Positions 1 to 9,344 of a stretch of 64,000 nucleotides of DNA are shown here, piece after piece (the stretch's first letter is position 1; every line of letters begins with the position of its first letter). Under the pieces are notes generated by a model. That model searched no databases and was not told where the DNA came from. It saw only the letters and a program-made list of their open reading frames with translations. The DNA is taken from NCBI RefSeq assembly GCF_003970675.1, contig NZ_CP034563.1, positions 186,001-250,000 on the forward strand, written 5' to 3'. Both the position numbers and the translations under genes were made by a program. Source of the stretch: Flammeovirga pectinis. Its GTDB lineage: Bacteria; Bacteroidota; Bacteroidia; Cytophagales; Flammeovirgaceae.

Positions 1-789
1 AAACATATAATCATAAATGAGATTTTTTCTTTTCATTAATTGATTTGGAGCAACATAGAAGTGATTTTCTTTCTTTTGATGTGGAAAATCAAATTCAAAA
101 AAGGTAGTATTAATCTCTGGTACAGTATGAAATCCAAGAAATTTATAGCGTTTCTTATCTAAAATATTTTCATCTAAAGAACTTCTATCTATATATTCCT
201 TAATTGATTTCTCAAAAGAAGTCATTAATAAATTCATTCTTTTCTGTCTTATATTATGTAAGATCCAGCTACAACTAACCTTTACATTCGACCATTTATT
301 ATTAATTTTTGGAACTATAGAAGAAGATAAAGGTGGTTTATTCTTTGCTCTAATAGTAGAAACTGTAGTCTCCACTAAAGCTACTGGCATATTTTTTTCC
401 AATAATGGTAATATATTGGCTTTATAAACCGAATCTACTAAATAAAGATCTGGGTTTAAATCTTCATTTATTTTTTCAAAAAAATCTTTACTTAATATTT
501 CATTACCAACCTTTTTCATTGATTCACGCTCAATAGACAAAGTAGATAACAACTTGCGATAATATCTATATTTATTTTTTTCAGCTTTTCGATTCACTGG
601 TTTTTCTATTATATCTTCCTTTTGATCTATTTCATAAAATTCAAAATCATTTTCAATAATTAAATTTTTAATATGTTTAGTCCCTACATAAATCAATTTA
701 TGCCCCATCTTTTGTAATTCTTCAGCGAATTTGAATGTTGCATTAAGGTGACTCTCTTGAGGGAAAATTCTTAGTATAATAGTTAACAT
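1..789 (-). CDS. Glycosyltransferase, UGT/MGT-like, 3' end outside window
   Basis: The leftward frame is open from the ATG at 789 to the window edge, giving 263 visible residues and no stop. The N-terminus (FPQESHLNATFKFAEELQKM, then GHKLIYVG) matches the first Rossmann segment of GT-B glycosyltransferases of the UGT/macrolide-glycosyltransferase type: a His near residue 14, an amphipathic helix, then a GH-x-hydrophobic strand. The nucleotide-sugar-binding C-terminal domain lies outside the window, so donor and acceptor cannot be read. The start is only 2 bases after the stop of the LanC-like gene, so the two are almost certainly cotranscribed. This suggests, without proving, that the glycosyltransferase decorates the product of the same pathway. 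Family assignment rests on the N-terminal pattern only. Confidence 0.7.
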   Translation of the reverse strand, partial: MLTIILRIFPQESHLNATFKFAEELQKMGHKLIYVGTKHIKNLIIENDFEFYEIDQKEDIIEKPVNRKAEKNKYRYYRKLLSTLSIERESMKKVGNEILSKDFFEKINEDLNPDLYLVDSVYKANILPLLEKNMPVALVETTVSTIRAKNKPPLSSSIVPKINNKWSNVKVSCSWILHNIRQKRMNLLMTSFEKSIKEYIDRSSLDENILDKKRYKFLGFHTVPEINTTFFEFDFPHQKKENHFYVAPNQLMKRKNLIYDYMF

Positions 790-791
790 AA

Positions 792-2579
792 TTAGTTTAC
801 TTTTTCAATAAATCCATTTTTAAGGAGTTCTTGGATTCTATTTTCAAGATGTTCTTTTTCCATCTTTTGAAAAGAATTATTAGATTGTAACATCACTTCT
901 AATAAATGATGGTAGTCAATTGCATTATTGCGTACTTCATTGAGAAGAAATGAATCTATTGATGATATTTCTTTTTTTAGAATACTGCCCTTTGGGTGAG
1001 GGAAAAGTATATAATTTTTATTATCAATTTTATCAAAAAAAGTAAATAAATTATCTTTTCTTTTTATCTTCTCGTTACTCTTAAGCTTAAAATTTTGTTG
1101 ACTATTTTTTTTATAATTTGCCATTACATAAAGCCAATTTTCTTCCTTTGACCTTAATCTAAACTTTATTTTCTCCTCTATTAAACTAGCCTGTAAAAAT
1201 TGATTTTCAATAAATTCTTGTTTAAAGAAAACATCAAATAAATCATAGAACAACTCTAATTTTGGTTTATTAATCTTAAAATTTATCGATAATTTATTTA
1301 ATTGACACTTCAAAATCTCAGCCCAAACATCAATATCTAGAAATTCTTTTTGCTCTTTCCTTTCACCTGTAAAAGGTGTGAGTACCGAGGATATATTTCT
1401 TTCTTTTAACTTTAAGATTAAATATCCCTTACCTACTATACCTTTGAAAAAAGATAAATCAGAAATATGTTCATTTAGATAATGACTTGATGCTGTATCC
1501 GATTTTGATATTGTGTCTATTATCAAATCTAGATTATAATCAACACTTAGTTCTCCTAAAGCATATAACGAAATTATAACTCCCCCTATTTTATTTAATT
1601 CAATTTGTGAATGTGTGTGTGTTTGTTGTAGATAATTTTCTACTAAAGTATTAAGCGAATCAATTACTAATTTATATTCATTACTGTCTTTACTCCTAGA
1701 AATCAAAAAGCCAACATCTCCTAAATCCCAAAAAGGAGAATTAATTCCTTTTTTAAAAGAAAATTCATTTGTAGAATTAAAAATTTTTTCTGTTTTATAT
1801 ATATCACCGAAGTAATAATCACAATTCAACGTATTGACCCAACTTCCTTTTTCTGTTGAAAAATAAGTATTTTCAAATAAAATAGCTTCAGTAATTATTT
1901 TTTTATAAAGTTTATCTTCAATCACAAATTGCTTCTGAACTTCTAATAAAGTAAATATAATACCTGAATTTCCTTTTAAAAAACCCATTACGGGAGCAAA
2001 AGAATTCATATCTTCATCCCAAAAAACACCTCCTTTAGAAAACCTTGCTTTTCCAATTATTACATTTAAGCATTCTATTATTTCATTTTTAAGATATTCT
2101 AAAGAACTAACTTGATATAGATGTAATAAGGATAATAAATACCCAGCTAATCCTTCTTCTAAATTTACTTTAATACAGTCAAATTTATTCGTTTTCTTTT
2201 CTGTCAATTTATTAGCTTTATCAAGATATTGTTGCTCTGAAAAGAGTTTATAAACTTCTAATAAAACAAATATCAATCCTCCTATACCATCATAAAAGCC
2301 TATTTTACAGTTTTTGTTTTCATAATGAAGAATACATTCTTGTAATCCTTTATCAATTAATTCTCTTACTTCTTTTTTATCAATTGAATGTTTGTAATAT
2401 GTAATCAAAAATAGGATAATCCCTAAATTACCGTTTAAGATTCCAAAGAGAGATTTTCTATCAAAAATGTTTTTAGCATAAGATCTTTCAATAGTTTCCC
2501 AATGAATAGATTGATTCTTTTTATTTATTCTAGATTCAAAAAGAATAATTCTGAATAGTTGTTCTGTGAAAATCTGCAT
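792..2579 (-). CDS. LanC-like (lanthionine cyclase superfamily) protein lacking zinc ligands
   Basis: A 595-residue protein without a signal peptide. Residues about 40-395 show the repeated helical-hairpin signature of LanC-like alpha/alpha toroids: GILNGNLGI, GFYDGIGG, NLEEGLAG, GFLKGNSG, LGDVGFL and FFKGIVGKG. True cyclases carry WCxG and CHG motifs that bind zinc. Here the corresponding segments read FWDLGD and FFKG, so no Cys or His ligand is visible and classical thioether cyclisation is doubtful. The last 200 residues are a separate domain that I do not recognise; its end (about 530-595) looks like a small helical, winged-helix-type fold. The gene leads a leftward operon with a glycosyltransferase. 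A role in peptide modification is inference; no precursor peptide or dehydratase is visible here. Confidence 0.65.
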   Translation of the reverse strand: MQIFTEQLFRIILFESRINKKNQSIHWETIERSYAKNIFDRKSLFGILNGNLGIILFLITYYKHSIDKKEVRELIDKGLQECILHYENKNCKIGFYDGIGGLIFVLLEVYKLFSEQQYLDKANKLTEKKTNKFDCIKVNLEEGLAGYLLSLLHLYQVSSLEYLKNEIIECLNVIIGKARFSKGGVFWDEDMNSFAPVMGFLKGNSGIIFTLLEVQKQFVIEDKLYKKIITEAILFENTYFSTEKGSWVNTLNCDYYFGDIYKTEKIFNSTNEFSFKKGINSPFWDLGDVGFLISRSKDSNEYKLVIDSLNTLVENYLQQTHTHSQIELNKIGGVIISLYALGELSVDYNLDLIIDTISKSDTASSHYLNEHISDLSFFKGIVGKGYLILKLKERNISSVLTPFTGERKEQKEFLDIDVWAEILKCQLNKLSINFKINKPKLELFYDLFDVFFKQEFIENQFLQASLIEEKIKFRLRSKEENWLYVMANYKKNSQQNFKLKSNEKIKRKDNLFTFFDKIDNKNYILFPHPKGSILKKEISSIDSFLLNEVRNNAIDYHHLLEVMLQSNNSFQKMEKEHLENRIQELLKNGFIEKVN

Positions 2580-2580
2580 A

Positions 2581-2612
2581 TTTATAGTTCTTAGTCTTTA
2601 TAGTTCTTAGTC
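2581..2612. repeat. Perfect 16-bp tandem duplication upstream of LanC-like start
   Basis: The unit TTTATAGTTCTTAGTC occurs twice head to tail (2581-2596 and 2597-2612), immediately upstream of the ATG at 2579, so it lies in the 5' leader or translation-initiation region of the LanC-like gene. It may be slippage or a regulatory element. The rest of the 2613-2893 interval is very AT-rich and shows no gene. Confidence 0.8.
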
Positions 2613-2893
2613 TTGTGCCACACAATTTAAAATAAAATTAACATAATCTACAAATCGCAACAAACCATTAATAATCACTTAAAAAAAGATGATTAAATAG
2701 ATAAAAACATCTTGTATTTAATGTTATACAATTGGAACAAATCATTTAAAAAAAAAAAATTTAATATTTTAACAATCTACTTAACATATATAAACAATTA
2801 TTTAAAATATTATGTATTACTAATACTATCCAATTTCGCTTAATAAATCTGTATATACGGATAAAAGTAGGTTTAAAGACAATGTTTTTTCAT

Positions 2894-2940
2894 AAAAAAA
2901 CACCCAACAACCCACAAATTTCTTTATGGCTTGTTGGGTG
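2894..2940 (-). terminator. Intrinsic terminator of the beta-helix gene
   Basis: The arms CACCCAACAA (2901-2910) and TTGTTGGGTG (2931-2940) form a perfect 10-bp stem. On the minus strand it is followed by a run of T (the A-run at 2894-2900). It lies 24 bases after the stop at 2964. Confidence 0.85.
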
Positions 2941-2963
2941 ATTTTATCACTATAAATTGAGAA

Positions 2964-5900
2964 TTATCTCACTAATAATTTAGTTGATGTATTGTTTCCA
3001 AACTCATCTGAAATTACAACAACATACAAACCAGCTGTTAAGACATTCACACCTACGTTTGTTTGTGATGTAAATGATTTACTCAACTCCATCTGTCCCA
3101 TCAAATTATAAATCTGAACTGTTGACACCCCTACTGATTGAGTAGAAATTGTAACTTGATCAGTTGCTGGGTTAGGATATACACTTACTGTAAATGTATC
3201 TTCCGTTTCTGAAATTGCAGCTACTCTTGCTCCACTTCCTGTCACTTCCGTAAGTGTAATATCATCTAAATAAGCATTCCCTGAAGAATTTTTAGATCTC
3301 CAAAATCCAAATTTTGTATTTTCTACATCATCAGTTGTAAACGTGAATGTATGTTTAGTTCTTACTGTAGATACGATAGATTTTGAAGCATAAGCGTTTC
3401 CTGCATCTGCGTTAGATAAAGAGAAGCTTGCATGCACAGAATTGTCTTCTACATAAGCATAAAAACTGATTTCATACGTTGTTAATGCTTTAGTTTTAAA
3501 TACCTGATTTGCACCTGCATTTCCATTTATAGACATTGCAGCAGACCCATTATCTTGTGTTGTAGTAATATTACCACCCCCCCAAGTAATCCAACCAATT
3601 GTTGATTTTTCAAAATCACCATTTACAACATAAGCAGTTTCTTCTAATTTAATTTCATCTATAAAAGCATTACCTACACCGTTTCCTGGTCTCCAGAAGA
3701 ATACCTTTACAGAATCTGTACTTGCACTTGTTGTAAACATAAACTGATGTAAAGTATATTCCGTATCATAAATTTGAACGTTACCTATACCATTGTCTTT
3801 CTCATTGTTTACACCAAATACAACTCTATCATTTTCTGGATCTACCACTTTTACGAAACCAGATAGCGTATAAGTAGTATTTGGCTTCACTTTTACCCAT
3901 TGTCTTATTGATGATGGGCCTGTAAGTTTAGCAGCAAGGCTACCGTGGTGCGAAGAACTTCCTGTATTAGCATCTGCCCATTTTCCCCAGTTTGTTAAAC
4001 CATTTTCGAAATCACCATTTAATACTTCTGTAATAACATCTGTACCAACCGCAACTGTTACACTAGCAGTAAGTCCTTTATCTTCTGTTGTAACTTGAAT
4101 AGAAGTAGTACCTTCTGCTACTGCTGTTACTAAACCATTGGCATCTACTGTTGCTACTGCTGTGTTTGCACTAAACCACGTTACATTTTTATTCGATGCA
4201 TTATTTGGTAGAATTACAGCTTGTAATTGCTGTGTTGCTCCTTCTAATAATTGCACTGTATTTTGCGGAGAAGTTGATACACTTTCTACTCTAATTACAG
4301 ATGGATCAATTTCGCTATTGTAATTGTTATCTGCTCCAACATTTGGAAGATAAGTAGTAAGATCAACTGCATTGCCGTAGATATCATGAGAAGCAACTAC
4401 AGTAATATCTTTAAAGATACCCTGCCCTGCCATTGGGAATGTAGGTTCTGGGAATGTTTTACCAGCATCTACAACAACACTTCCTTCATAAATTTGATAC
4501 CCTTCAATATTTTTTGCTCCTGCATTTACAAAACTTGGATTACCACTTAAAGCTGAGTTATCTAAATTCGTAAAAGCTGAATTGATGTTCCCTCTAAAAA
4601 GGTTATTGTCTACAATTAACTCACCATTATTCTGAATATCAATTTCTACTTTTTCTCCCATAACACCACTACCTGTTTGTACAAAAATGTTGTTATAGAT
4701 ATAAGTATCCTCACTAAATAAAGAGAAGTCTGGTGCGTTATTAGCATCTAAATAAACAGTGTTATTGTACACATAAACATCATCAGAAGGTACAGGTGTG
4801 TTATCTGTTCCTACATACCCTGAAGTCCAAATAGTACTACCATGATTTGTTCTAAAACCATCGTTTACACTCACATTATAACGGTAAGCAACGTTATGGT
4901 TATCTCCTAAAACTTCTACAAAACCACCTTCGCTATCTTCACTATAGTTGTATTGATAAATAATATTTCTATTACCAAAATCAATATGCATTCCATAAGA
5001 ATCACCAGAACCTCTGACACTATAAGAACGGTTGTACTGACCAATTACATTTATACATTTAAATACCCACATACCACTGCCTCTACCTGCTAAACGAGGT
5101 TCAGAAGCCATACTATGACCTGAGCGATCAAAATCGTTATTATCAACTAATGCATTGTACATTTTAGATAAAATTACTCCTGATCCACCCGTTTTAGTAA
5201 ATGTATTATTACGAATAATAAAATCCATATTTCTATTGATAGTATCATTTCCTACTACATCAGAACCTTTATGGATTGCCCATACACCTGCTTTTCCTAG
5301 GTGAGTAAAATAGCAATCTTCTACTAATACATTTTTGATAGACACTTCTAAATCTGGTTCATTGGCATCAGATTCAAAACGAAGACCTGTTACGCTTAAA
5401 TCATTAAATTCTTCAGGTACACCTACACCAAAAATATCAGAAAATTTTAAATCTCTAAACTCTAAGTTAGACGATACACCACCCCACTTATTAGCCGTTA
5501 CACGAATACCATAGCTATTTGATTCGCCATATGTAAATCGATCATTGTTTTGTCTGTCATTCTTAATCCAAAGTTTAGAAACAACTATATGAGATACATT
5601 CAATAGCTTAATTGCTTCGAAATAATCGCCTCCTGCAATTGCTCCAGAACCAGAAATAATTGGCAATTCTCCAACACCATAACTACTAATATGAATAGGT
5701 AGTGCTGCTGTACCCGAACATTTTACCATGAAGTTACCCTCAAAAGTATCACCTGCTCTAAAAAGTAATTGAGAACCTGGAGATAAAAGACCTCCACTAG
5801 TTTCTTTTTGTGCAACTTCAGATGCTTTTTCAATTGTTTTCCACGGAGAAGCAAGGCTACCATCATTGGCGTCATCGTCTCCATCTGCACTAAAATAAAA

Positions 5901-6371
5901 GATATTGTAATGCTCTGTTACTGTAAATTTATCAATCGATAAATCAGAATCATTTGTAGTAATAGAAATTGTATTTGTTCCTGCGGCTAAACTCACATCT
6001 ATAAGACTCACTGTTGCATAATCTTCGTAAGCAAAGTTAGACGGTTGGATTGTTTCTTGAGAGGCCGCTCCTCCATTAACTATTACATTTACACTTTGTG
6101 TTATACCACCATTAAAAGCATATACATGTAACTTATATAAACCTGCTTCTACAACATCTGATATTGTAAAATTAATAGTCCCTTCGTTACCAACAGTACT
6201 TTTAATCTTGACATAAGAACCGCCAGATGCAAATTCTTTCTCAAGAGTGTTAGTGTCTCCAGTTATCGTCTCATTTTCTGCTTCGATAACCTCTCCATTA
6301 AACGTAGCACCAAAAAGGGCATTCGTAAAGAATAGTAGGAGTGTAATAATTTTCAAGTAATTTTTTTTCAT
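2964..6371 (-). CDS. Secreted multidomain right-handed beta-helix protein, T9SS substrate (candidate polysaccharide lyase/hydrolase)
   Basis: A 1135-residue protein. The order is: signal peptide (1-22); a CBM6/35-like beta-sandwich (about 25-155, starting GEVIEAENETITG); a right-handed parallel beta-helix (about 157-690) with the N-terminal DGSLASPWKTIEKA cap and many NN-V/I rungs; a bacterial Ig-like Big_2 domain (about 695-775); two CBM4/9-like NGDFE modules (about 780-925 and 925-1055); and a T9SS type A sorting domain (VYPNPATDQVTI, ending KLLVR). The helix resembles the two smaller beta-helix proteins at 52.1 and 57.9 kb, sharing the HIDF, QYN-SE, GGF-E-LG and AYRYN-S-NDG-R motifs. The fold is common in polysaccharide lyases and some hydrolases; which reaction applies here is not determined. 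It faces divergently away from a sulfatase. Confidence 0.8.
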   Translation of the reverse strand: MKKNYLKIITLLLFFTNALFGATFNGEVIEAENETITGDTNTLEKEFASGGSYVKIKSTVGNEGTINFTISDVVEAGLYKLHVYAFNGGITQSVNVIVNGGAASQETIQPSNFAYEDYATVSLIDVSLAAGTNTISITTNDSDLSIDKFTVTEHYNIFYFSADGDDDANDGSLASPWKTIEKASEVAQKETSGGLLSPGSQLLFRAGDTFEGNFMVKCSGTAALPIHISSYGVGELPIISGSGAIAGGDYFEAIKLLNVSHIVVSKLWIKNDRQNNDRFTYGESNSYGIRVTANKWGGVSSNLEFRDLKFSDIFGVGVPEEFNDLSVTGLRFESDANEPDLEVSIKNVLVEDCYFTHLGKAGVWAIHKGSDVVGNDTINRNMDFIIRNNTFTKTGGSGVILSKMYNALVDNNDFDRSGHSMASEPRLAGRGSGMWVFKCINVIGQYNRSYSVRGSGDSYGMHIDFGNRNIIYQYNYSEDSEGGFVEVLGDNHNVAYRYNVSVNDGFRTNHGSTIWTSGYVGTDNTPVPSDDVYVYNNTVYLDANNAPDFSLFSEDTYIYNNIFVQTGSGVMGEKVEIDIQNNGELIVDNNLFRGNINSAFTNLDNSALSGNPSFVNAGAKNIEGYQIYEGSVVVDAGKTFPEPTFPMAGQGIFKDITVVASHDIYGNAVDLTTYLPNVGADNNYNSEIDPSVIRVESVSTSPQNTVQLLEGATQQLQAVILPNNASNKNVTWFSANTAVATVDANGLVTAVAEGTTSIQVTTEDKGLTASVTVAVGTDVITEVLNGDFENGLTNWGKWADANTGSSSHHGSLAAKLTGPSSIRQWVKVKPNTTYTLSGFVKVVDPENDRVVFGVNNEKDNGIGNVQIYDTEYTLHQFMFTTSASTDSVKVFFWRPGNGVGNAFIDEIKLEETAYVVNGDFEKSTIGWITWGGGNITTTQDNGSAAMSINGNAGANQVFKTKALTTYEISFYAYVEDNSVHASFSLSNADAGNAYASKSIVSTVRTKHTFTFTTDDVENTKFGFWRSKNSSGNAYLDDITLTEVTGSGARVAAISETEDTFTVSVYPNPATDQVTISTQSVGVSTVQIYNLMGQMELSKSFTSQTNVGVNVLTAGLYVVVISDEFGNNTSTKLLVR

Positions 6372-6727
6372 AGCATTTCTTCTTTTTACAGTTTAAAATA
6401 CACTCTTGATAAGTAGCTCATAAAGTAGTTTTATTTCGTAGTCTGCTTTAAGATTCAAGAGTAGTAAAAAATTGTTCTTCGTTTTTTTATAACATCAGAA
6501 CTGTTAGTTAACTGATCACAATGTAGAAGATGAATCAAAAAAAAATGGACACAAACACTTAAATTAAATATCACTTTCCTAACAAATAGTAGCGTATTTT
6601 ATACACTAATAACTATTATCCTATTAGTGTTCATCATTCATAAAAAAGAAAATTAAATTCATGTAAATATCTAAAAACATCATTTTAGATAGCTAAAAAG
6701 CAAACAAACAGATTGAATTGTAGTATC
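6372..6727. promoter_or_regulatory. Divergent intergenic region with inverted repeat
   Basis: This 356-base gap separates the leftward beta-helix gene from the rightward sulfatase and must hold both promoters. A 9-bp inverted repeat ACACTAATA / TATTAGTGT lies at 6603-6611 and 6622-6630 with a 10-base spacer, about 100 bases before the sulfatase ATG. I see no good TAnnTTTG box and no gene. Confidence 0.4.
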
Positions 6728-8260
6728 ATGAAAAAAATTAACTTCTTCATTTTTCTGTTCATTTTAATGATTAATTCTGTAAATGCTCAGAAACCAAATA
6801 TCATTATTATTTATGCCGATGATTTGGGTATTGGCATGCTTGGCCACGAAGGTCAGAAAATTGTTACAACACCAAATATAGATAAACTTGCCACAGATGG
6901 TTTACGTTTTGAACAGGCGTATTCTAATATGCTCTGCGCTCCAGCAAGGGCTTCGTTAATTACAGGGTTGCATGATTGTCATAAAGATGAATTTAAAATC
7001 ACGAAAGGAACAGCTTATATAAATGCCAATAATTCTAATTTGGCAGCTATTGAAAATTCCCTACAAGAGAAACTCGGTGAAGTAAATCCTCAAGAAGTTT
7101 TTATTGGTAAGATTGCTCAAGAAATGGGGTATAAAACTGCTCAAATTGGGAAATTAGAATGGGGGTTTTCTACTACCAATCAGCAAATGAAGCAGCACGG
7201 TTGGGACTATTATTTAGGTTATTTAGATCATGTAAGAGCACATGGTTTTTACCCTCCTTTTCTTTTTGAAAATGGTGATATAGTAGAAATTGAAGGAAAC
7301 ACAATTTTAAATTGTGGTAAATCTAATGAACCAGAGACGGAAGAACATTTTAAAGAGCGTTGGAATATGGAGGGGAAAAGTGTTTATTCTCAAAACTATT
7401 TTATGGACAAAGTGCTTAGTTTTATAGATGATAATGCTGATAATCCTTTCTTGCTTTATTTCCCTACGCAATTACCACACGGACCTGTTGCTATACCTAA
7501 AGTTCATCCTGATTTTGTAAATGATGACCGTCTAACTCAAATAGAAAAAGAATATGCTTCTATGGTAAAATTATTGGATGATAATGTTGGACAAATCATG
7601 AAAAAATTAGAAGAGACAGGTTTAGAAGAGAATACCATTGTAATTTTCACGGCAGACAATGGGCACGAAATCTATTACAGTAAAAAAGGAAGAGTTGAAA
7701 AACCGTATACCAATAAAGTAACAAACGAACAATTTGATGATTTTGACAGAAAATATTACAGTACTTTAAGTGGTGATGTTTTTGATGGAAATGGTGGTAG
7801 AGCGGGTTTAAAAAGAAGTAACCTAGAAGGTGGTATTCATGTTCCTTTAATTATAAAATGGCCAAATAAAATTCCTGAAGGGAGTACTTCCCAACGTCTT
7901 ACAGCCAATTACGATATTCTACCAACAATAGCAGAATTAACGGGATATAATAAAAAATATACAACTGATGGTGTTTCTTTTTATGATGCTCTATTAGGTG
8001 AAAAAGGAAAAGAAAACCACGATTTCATTGTCTATTCATCGTTTACAGGCCCTACGCTTGTTACAAATGAAGGATGGAAACTAAGAACTCATTTACAAAA
8101 AAAGGCATTTGAACTCTATTATTTACCTAATGATTTTGGCGAAAAAGAGAATCTCGCAAACAAATACCCGAAAAGGTTAAAAGCCTTAAAAGAAAAATTA
8201 TTGATTGCCTGTGAGGGTAATTTCGAAAATGGACTATTTAAGTATGGAGCACAGCTTTAA
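6728..8260 (+). CDS. Secreted sulfatase (type I, S1 family)
   Basis: A 510-residue arylsulfatase-type enzyme with an N-terminal signal peptide ending NSVNAQ. It opens with KPNIIIIYADDLG, which supplies the first metal-binding Asp pair. The formylglycine site is C70 in LCAPARAS, a CxPxR core with Ala where Ser is usual. ADNGH further on matches the second metal-site DN. Such enzymes hydrolyse sulfate esters in the periplasm or outside, and the Cys must be converted by an anaerobic maturase, not encoded in this window. I prefer the ATG at 6728 to the TTG at 6713 because it starts directly with the signal peptide. It probably removes sulfate from the PUL substrate; the target position is unknown. 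Confidence 0.88.
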   Translation: MKKINFFIFLFILMINSVNAQKPNIIIIYADDLGIGMLGHEGQKIVTTPNIDKLATDGLRFEQAYSNMLCAPARASLITGLHDCHKDEFKITKGTAYINANNSNLAAIENSLQEKLGEVNPQEVFIGKIAQEMGYKTAQIGKLEWGFSTTNQQMKQHGWDYYLGYLDHVRAHGFYPPFLFENGDIVEIEGNTILNCGKSNEPETEEHFKERWNMEGKSVYSQNYFMDKVLSFIDDNADNPFLLYFPTQLPHGPVAIPKVHPDFVNDDRLTQIEKEYASMVKLLDDNVGQIMKKLEETGLEENTIVIFTADNGHEIYYSKKGRVEKPYTNKVTNEQFDDFDRKYYSTLSGDVFDGNGGRAGLKRSNLEGGIHVPLIIKWPNKIPEGSTSQRLTANYDILPTIAELTGYNKKYTTDGVSFYDALLGEKGKENHDFIVYSSFTGPTLVTNEGWKLRTHLQKKAFELYYLPNDFGEKENLANKYPKRLKALKEKLLIACEGNFENGLFKYGAQL

Positions 8261-8270
8261 ATTTTGTAAA

Positions 8271-8318
8271 TAAGAAAAACGCCGTTTCATAACTTTAATG
8301 TTATGAAACGGAGTTTTT
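8271..8318. terminator. Bidirectional terminator between convergent genes
   Basis: A perfect 12-bp stem (CCGTTTCATAAC at 8282-8293, GTTATGAAACGG at 8300-8311) is flanked by an A-rich stretch on the left and TTTTT on the right. It separates the rightward sulfatase from the leftward lipoprotein. Confidence 0.85.
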
Positions 8319-8323
8319 AAGTA

Positions 8324-9172
8324 TTAAGGTTGAATAATATTGTTAACAAGAATATGATTTTCTATGCTTCTCTTCTTAGTAGCTAAGTGATTTTTTATAG
8401 TACCTAAATCTTGCTCGTCTTTGCCTATAATTAATTTTACTTTTTGTATTTTATCGTGATAGAATAATCTACTTTTAAATCCCCAATTGAAACTTCCTTC
8501 TTTAGTAGTAAGAGAAGTCTTTAGGTTCGAATATTCTATTGTACCACTACTTAATTTTCTCAACTTATTGTTTAAAGCTTCAATTTCTTTTACCAAAATA
8601 GACTCCTCTTTTACAAGTTTAAGTATTTCTGCATCCCATTTAAGTATATCTTTTTTATTTTGAGTAATATCTTGAGAAAGTTGAGCTTCTCTTACATTAA
8701 AATCATTTTCTGCTTTTTTATACTCCCTTACTAACTTAGAATATTCGTCTGCAATAGTCTGCAAATGAGAAGCTGAATAATTATTTACATTATTAATCTT
8801 TATCGTTACTCCACCTGAAGAAACTTCAACAATAGAATTTGTAAGAGGTGTTGCTGCAATATTTCCATTATTAACCACTCCTGTTGTAGGTTTAGTTGCT
8901 TTTTTACTCTTATCAGTAGTAGGTGTTGATTTTGGTGGTGACTTTTTAACTACAGTTGTGGGAGTAACTTTTGTACTTCCTTTTGATATATCTTTTTTAA
9001 CCTCTTTCGTTTTTGAACTATCACTTTTTGATTTTGAATCTTTATCAACATTAGCTTTTACAATTAAAGCTTCTGTTTTAACTTCTTCTACTTTAGGCTT
9101 TATTTCATCGTCTTTTTTGTTACAAGAAATAGCCGCTAATAATAATAATCCTATAGTTAATTTTTTCATCAT
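8324..9172 (-). CDS. Lipoprotein with charged linker and coiled coil, unknown function
   Basis: A 282-residue protein I do not recognise. The start MMKKLTIGLLLLAAISCNKK is a lipoprotein signal with the acylated Cys at about residue 17. Residues 30-105 are a low-complexity linker rich in Lys, Ser, Thr and Pro (KDSKSKSDSSKTKEVKK, then KKSPPKSTPTTDKSKK), typical of a periplasmic tether. Residues about 130-270 are heptad-rich and probably form a coiled coil. It stands alone, divergent from the CPBP protease gene and convergent with the sulfatase. A cell-envelope structural role is possible but cannot be shown. Either of two adjacent ATG codons (9172 or 9169) could start it. Confidence 0.7.
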   Translation of the reverse strand: MMKKLTIGLLLLAAISCNKKDDEIKPKVEEVKTEALIVKANVDKDSKSKSDSSKTKEVKKDISKGSTKVTPTTVVKKSPPKSTPTTDKSKKATKPTTGVVNNGNIAATPLTNSIVEVSSGGVTIKINNVNNYSASHLQTIADEYSKLVREYKKAENDFNVREAQLSQDITQNKKDILKWDAEILKLVKEESILVKEIEALNNKLRKLSSGTIEYSNLKTSLTTKEGSFNWGFKSRLFYHDKIQKVKLIIGKDEQDLGTIKNHLATKKRSIENHILVNNIIQP

Positions 9173-9344
9173 CTCAATATGTTTTGTTCAATTTTAAGAC
9201 ATACACCTAATGAAAAAGGGCAACTTTATTAACATGTGTTCTGAATCAACTTTCACTTACATATACTACTTACTCAATAAATAAGAAATTTGTAATTCAA
9301 TTAAAAATATATAAATTTAAAAAAAAATAAACTAACTATTACTT

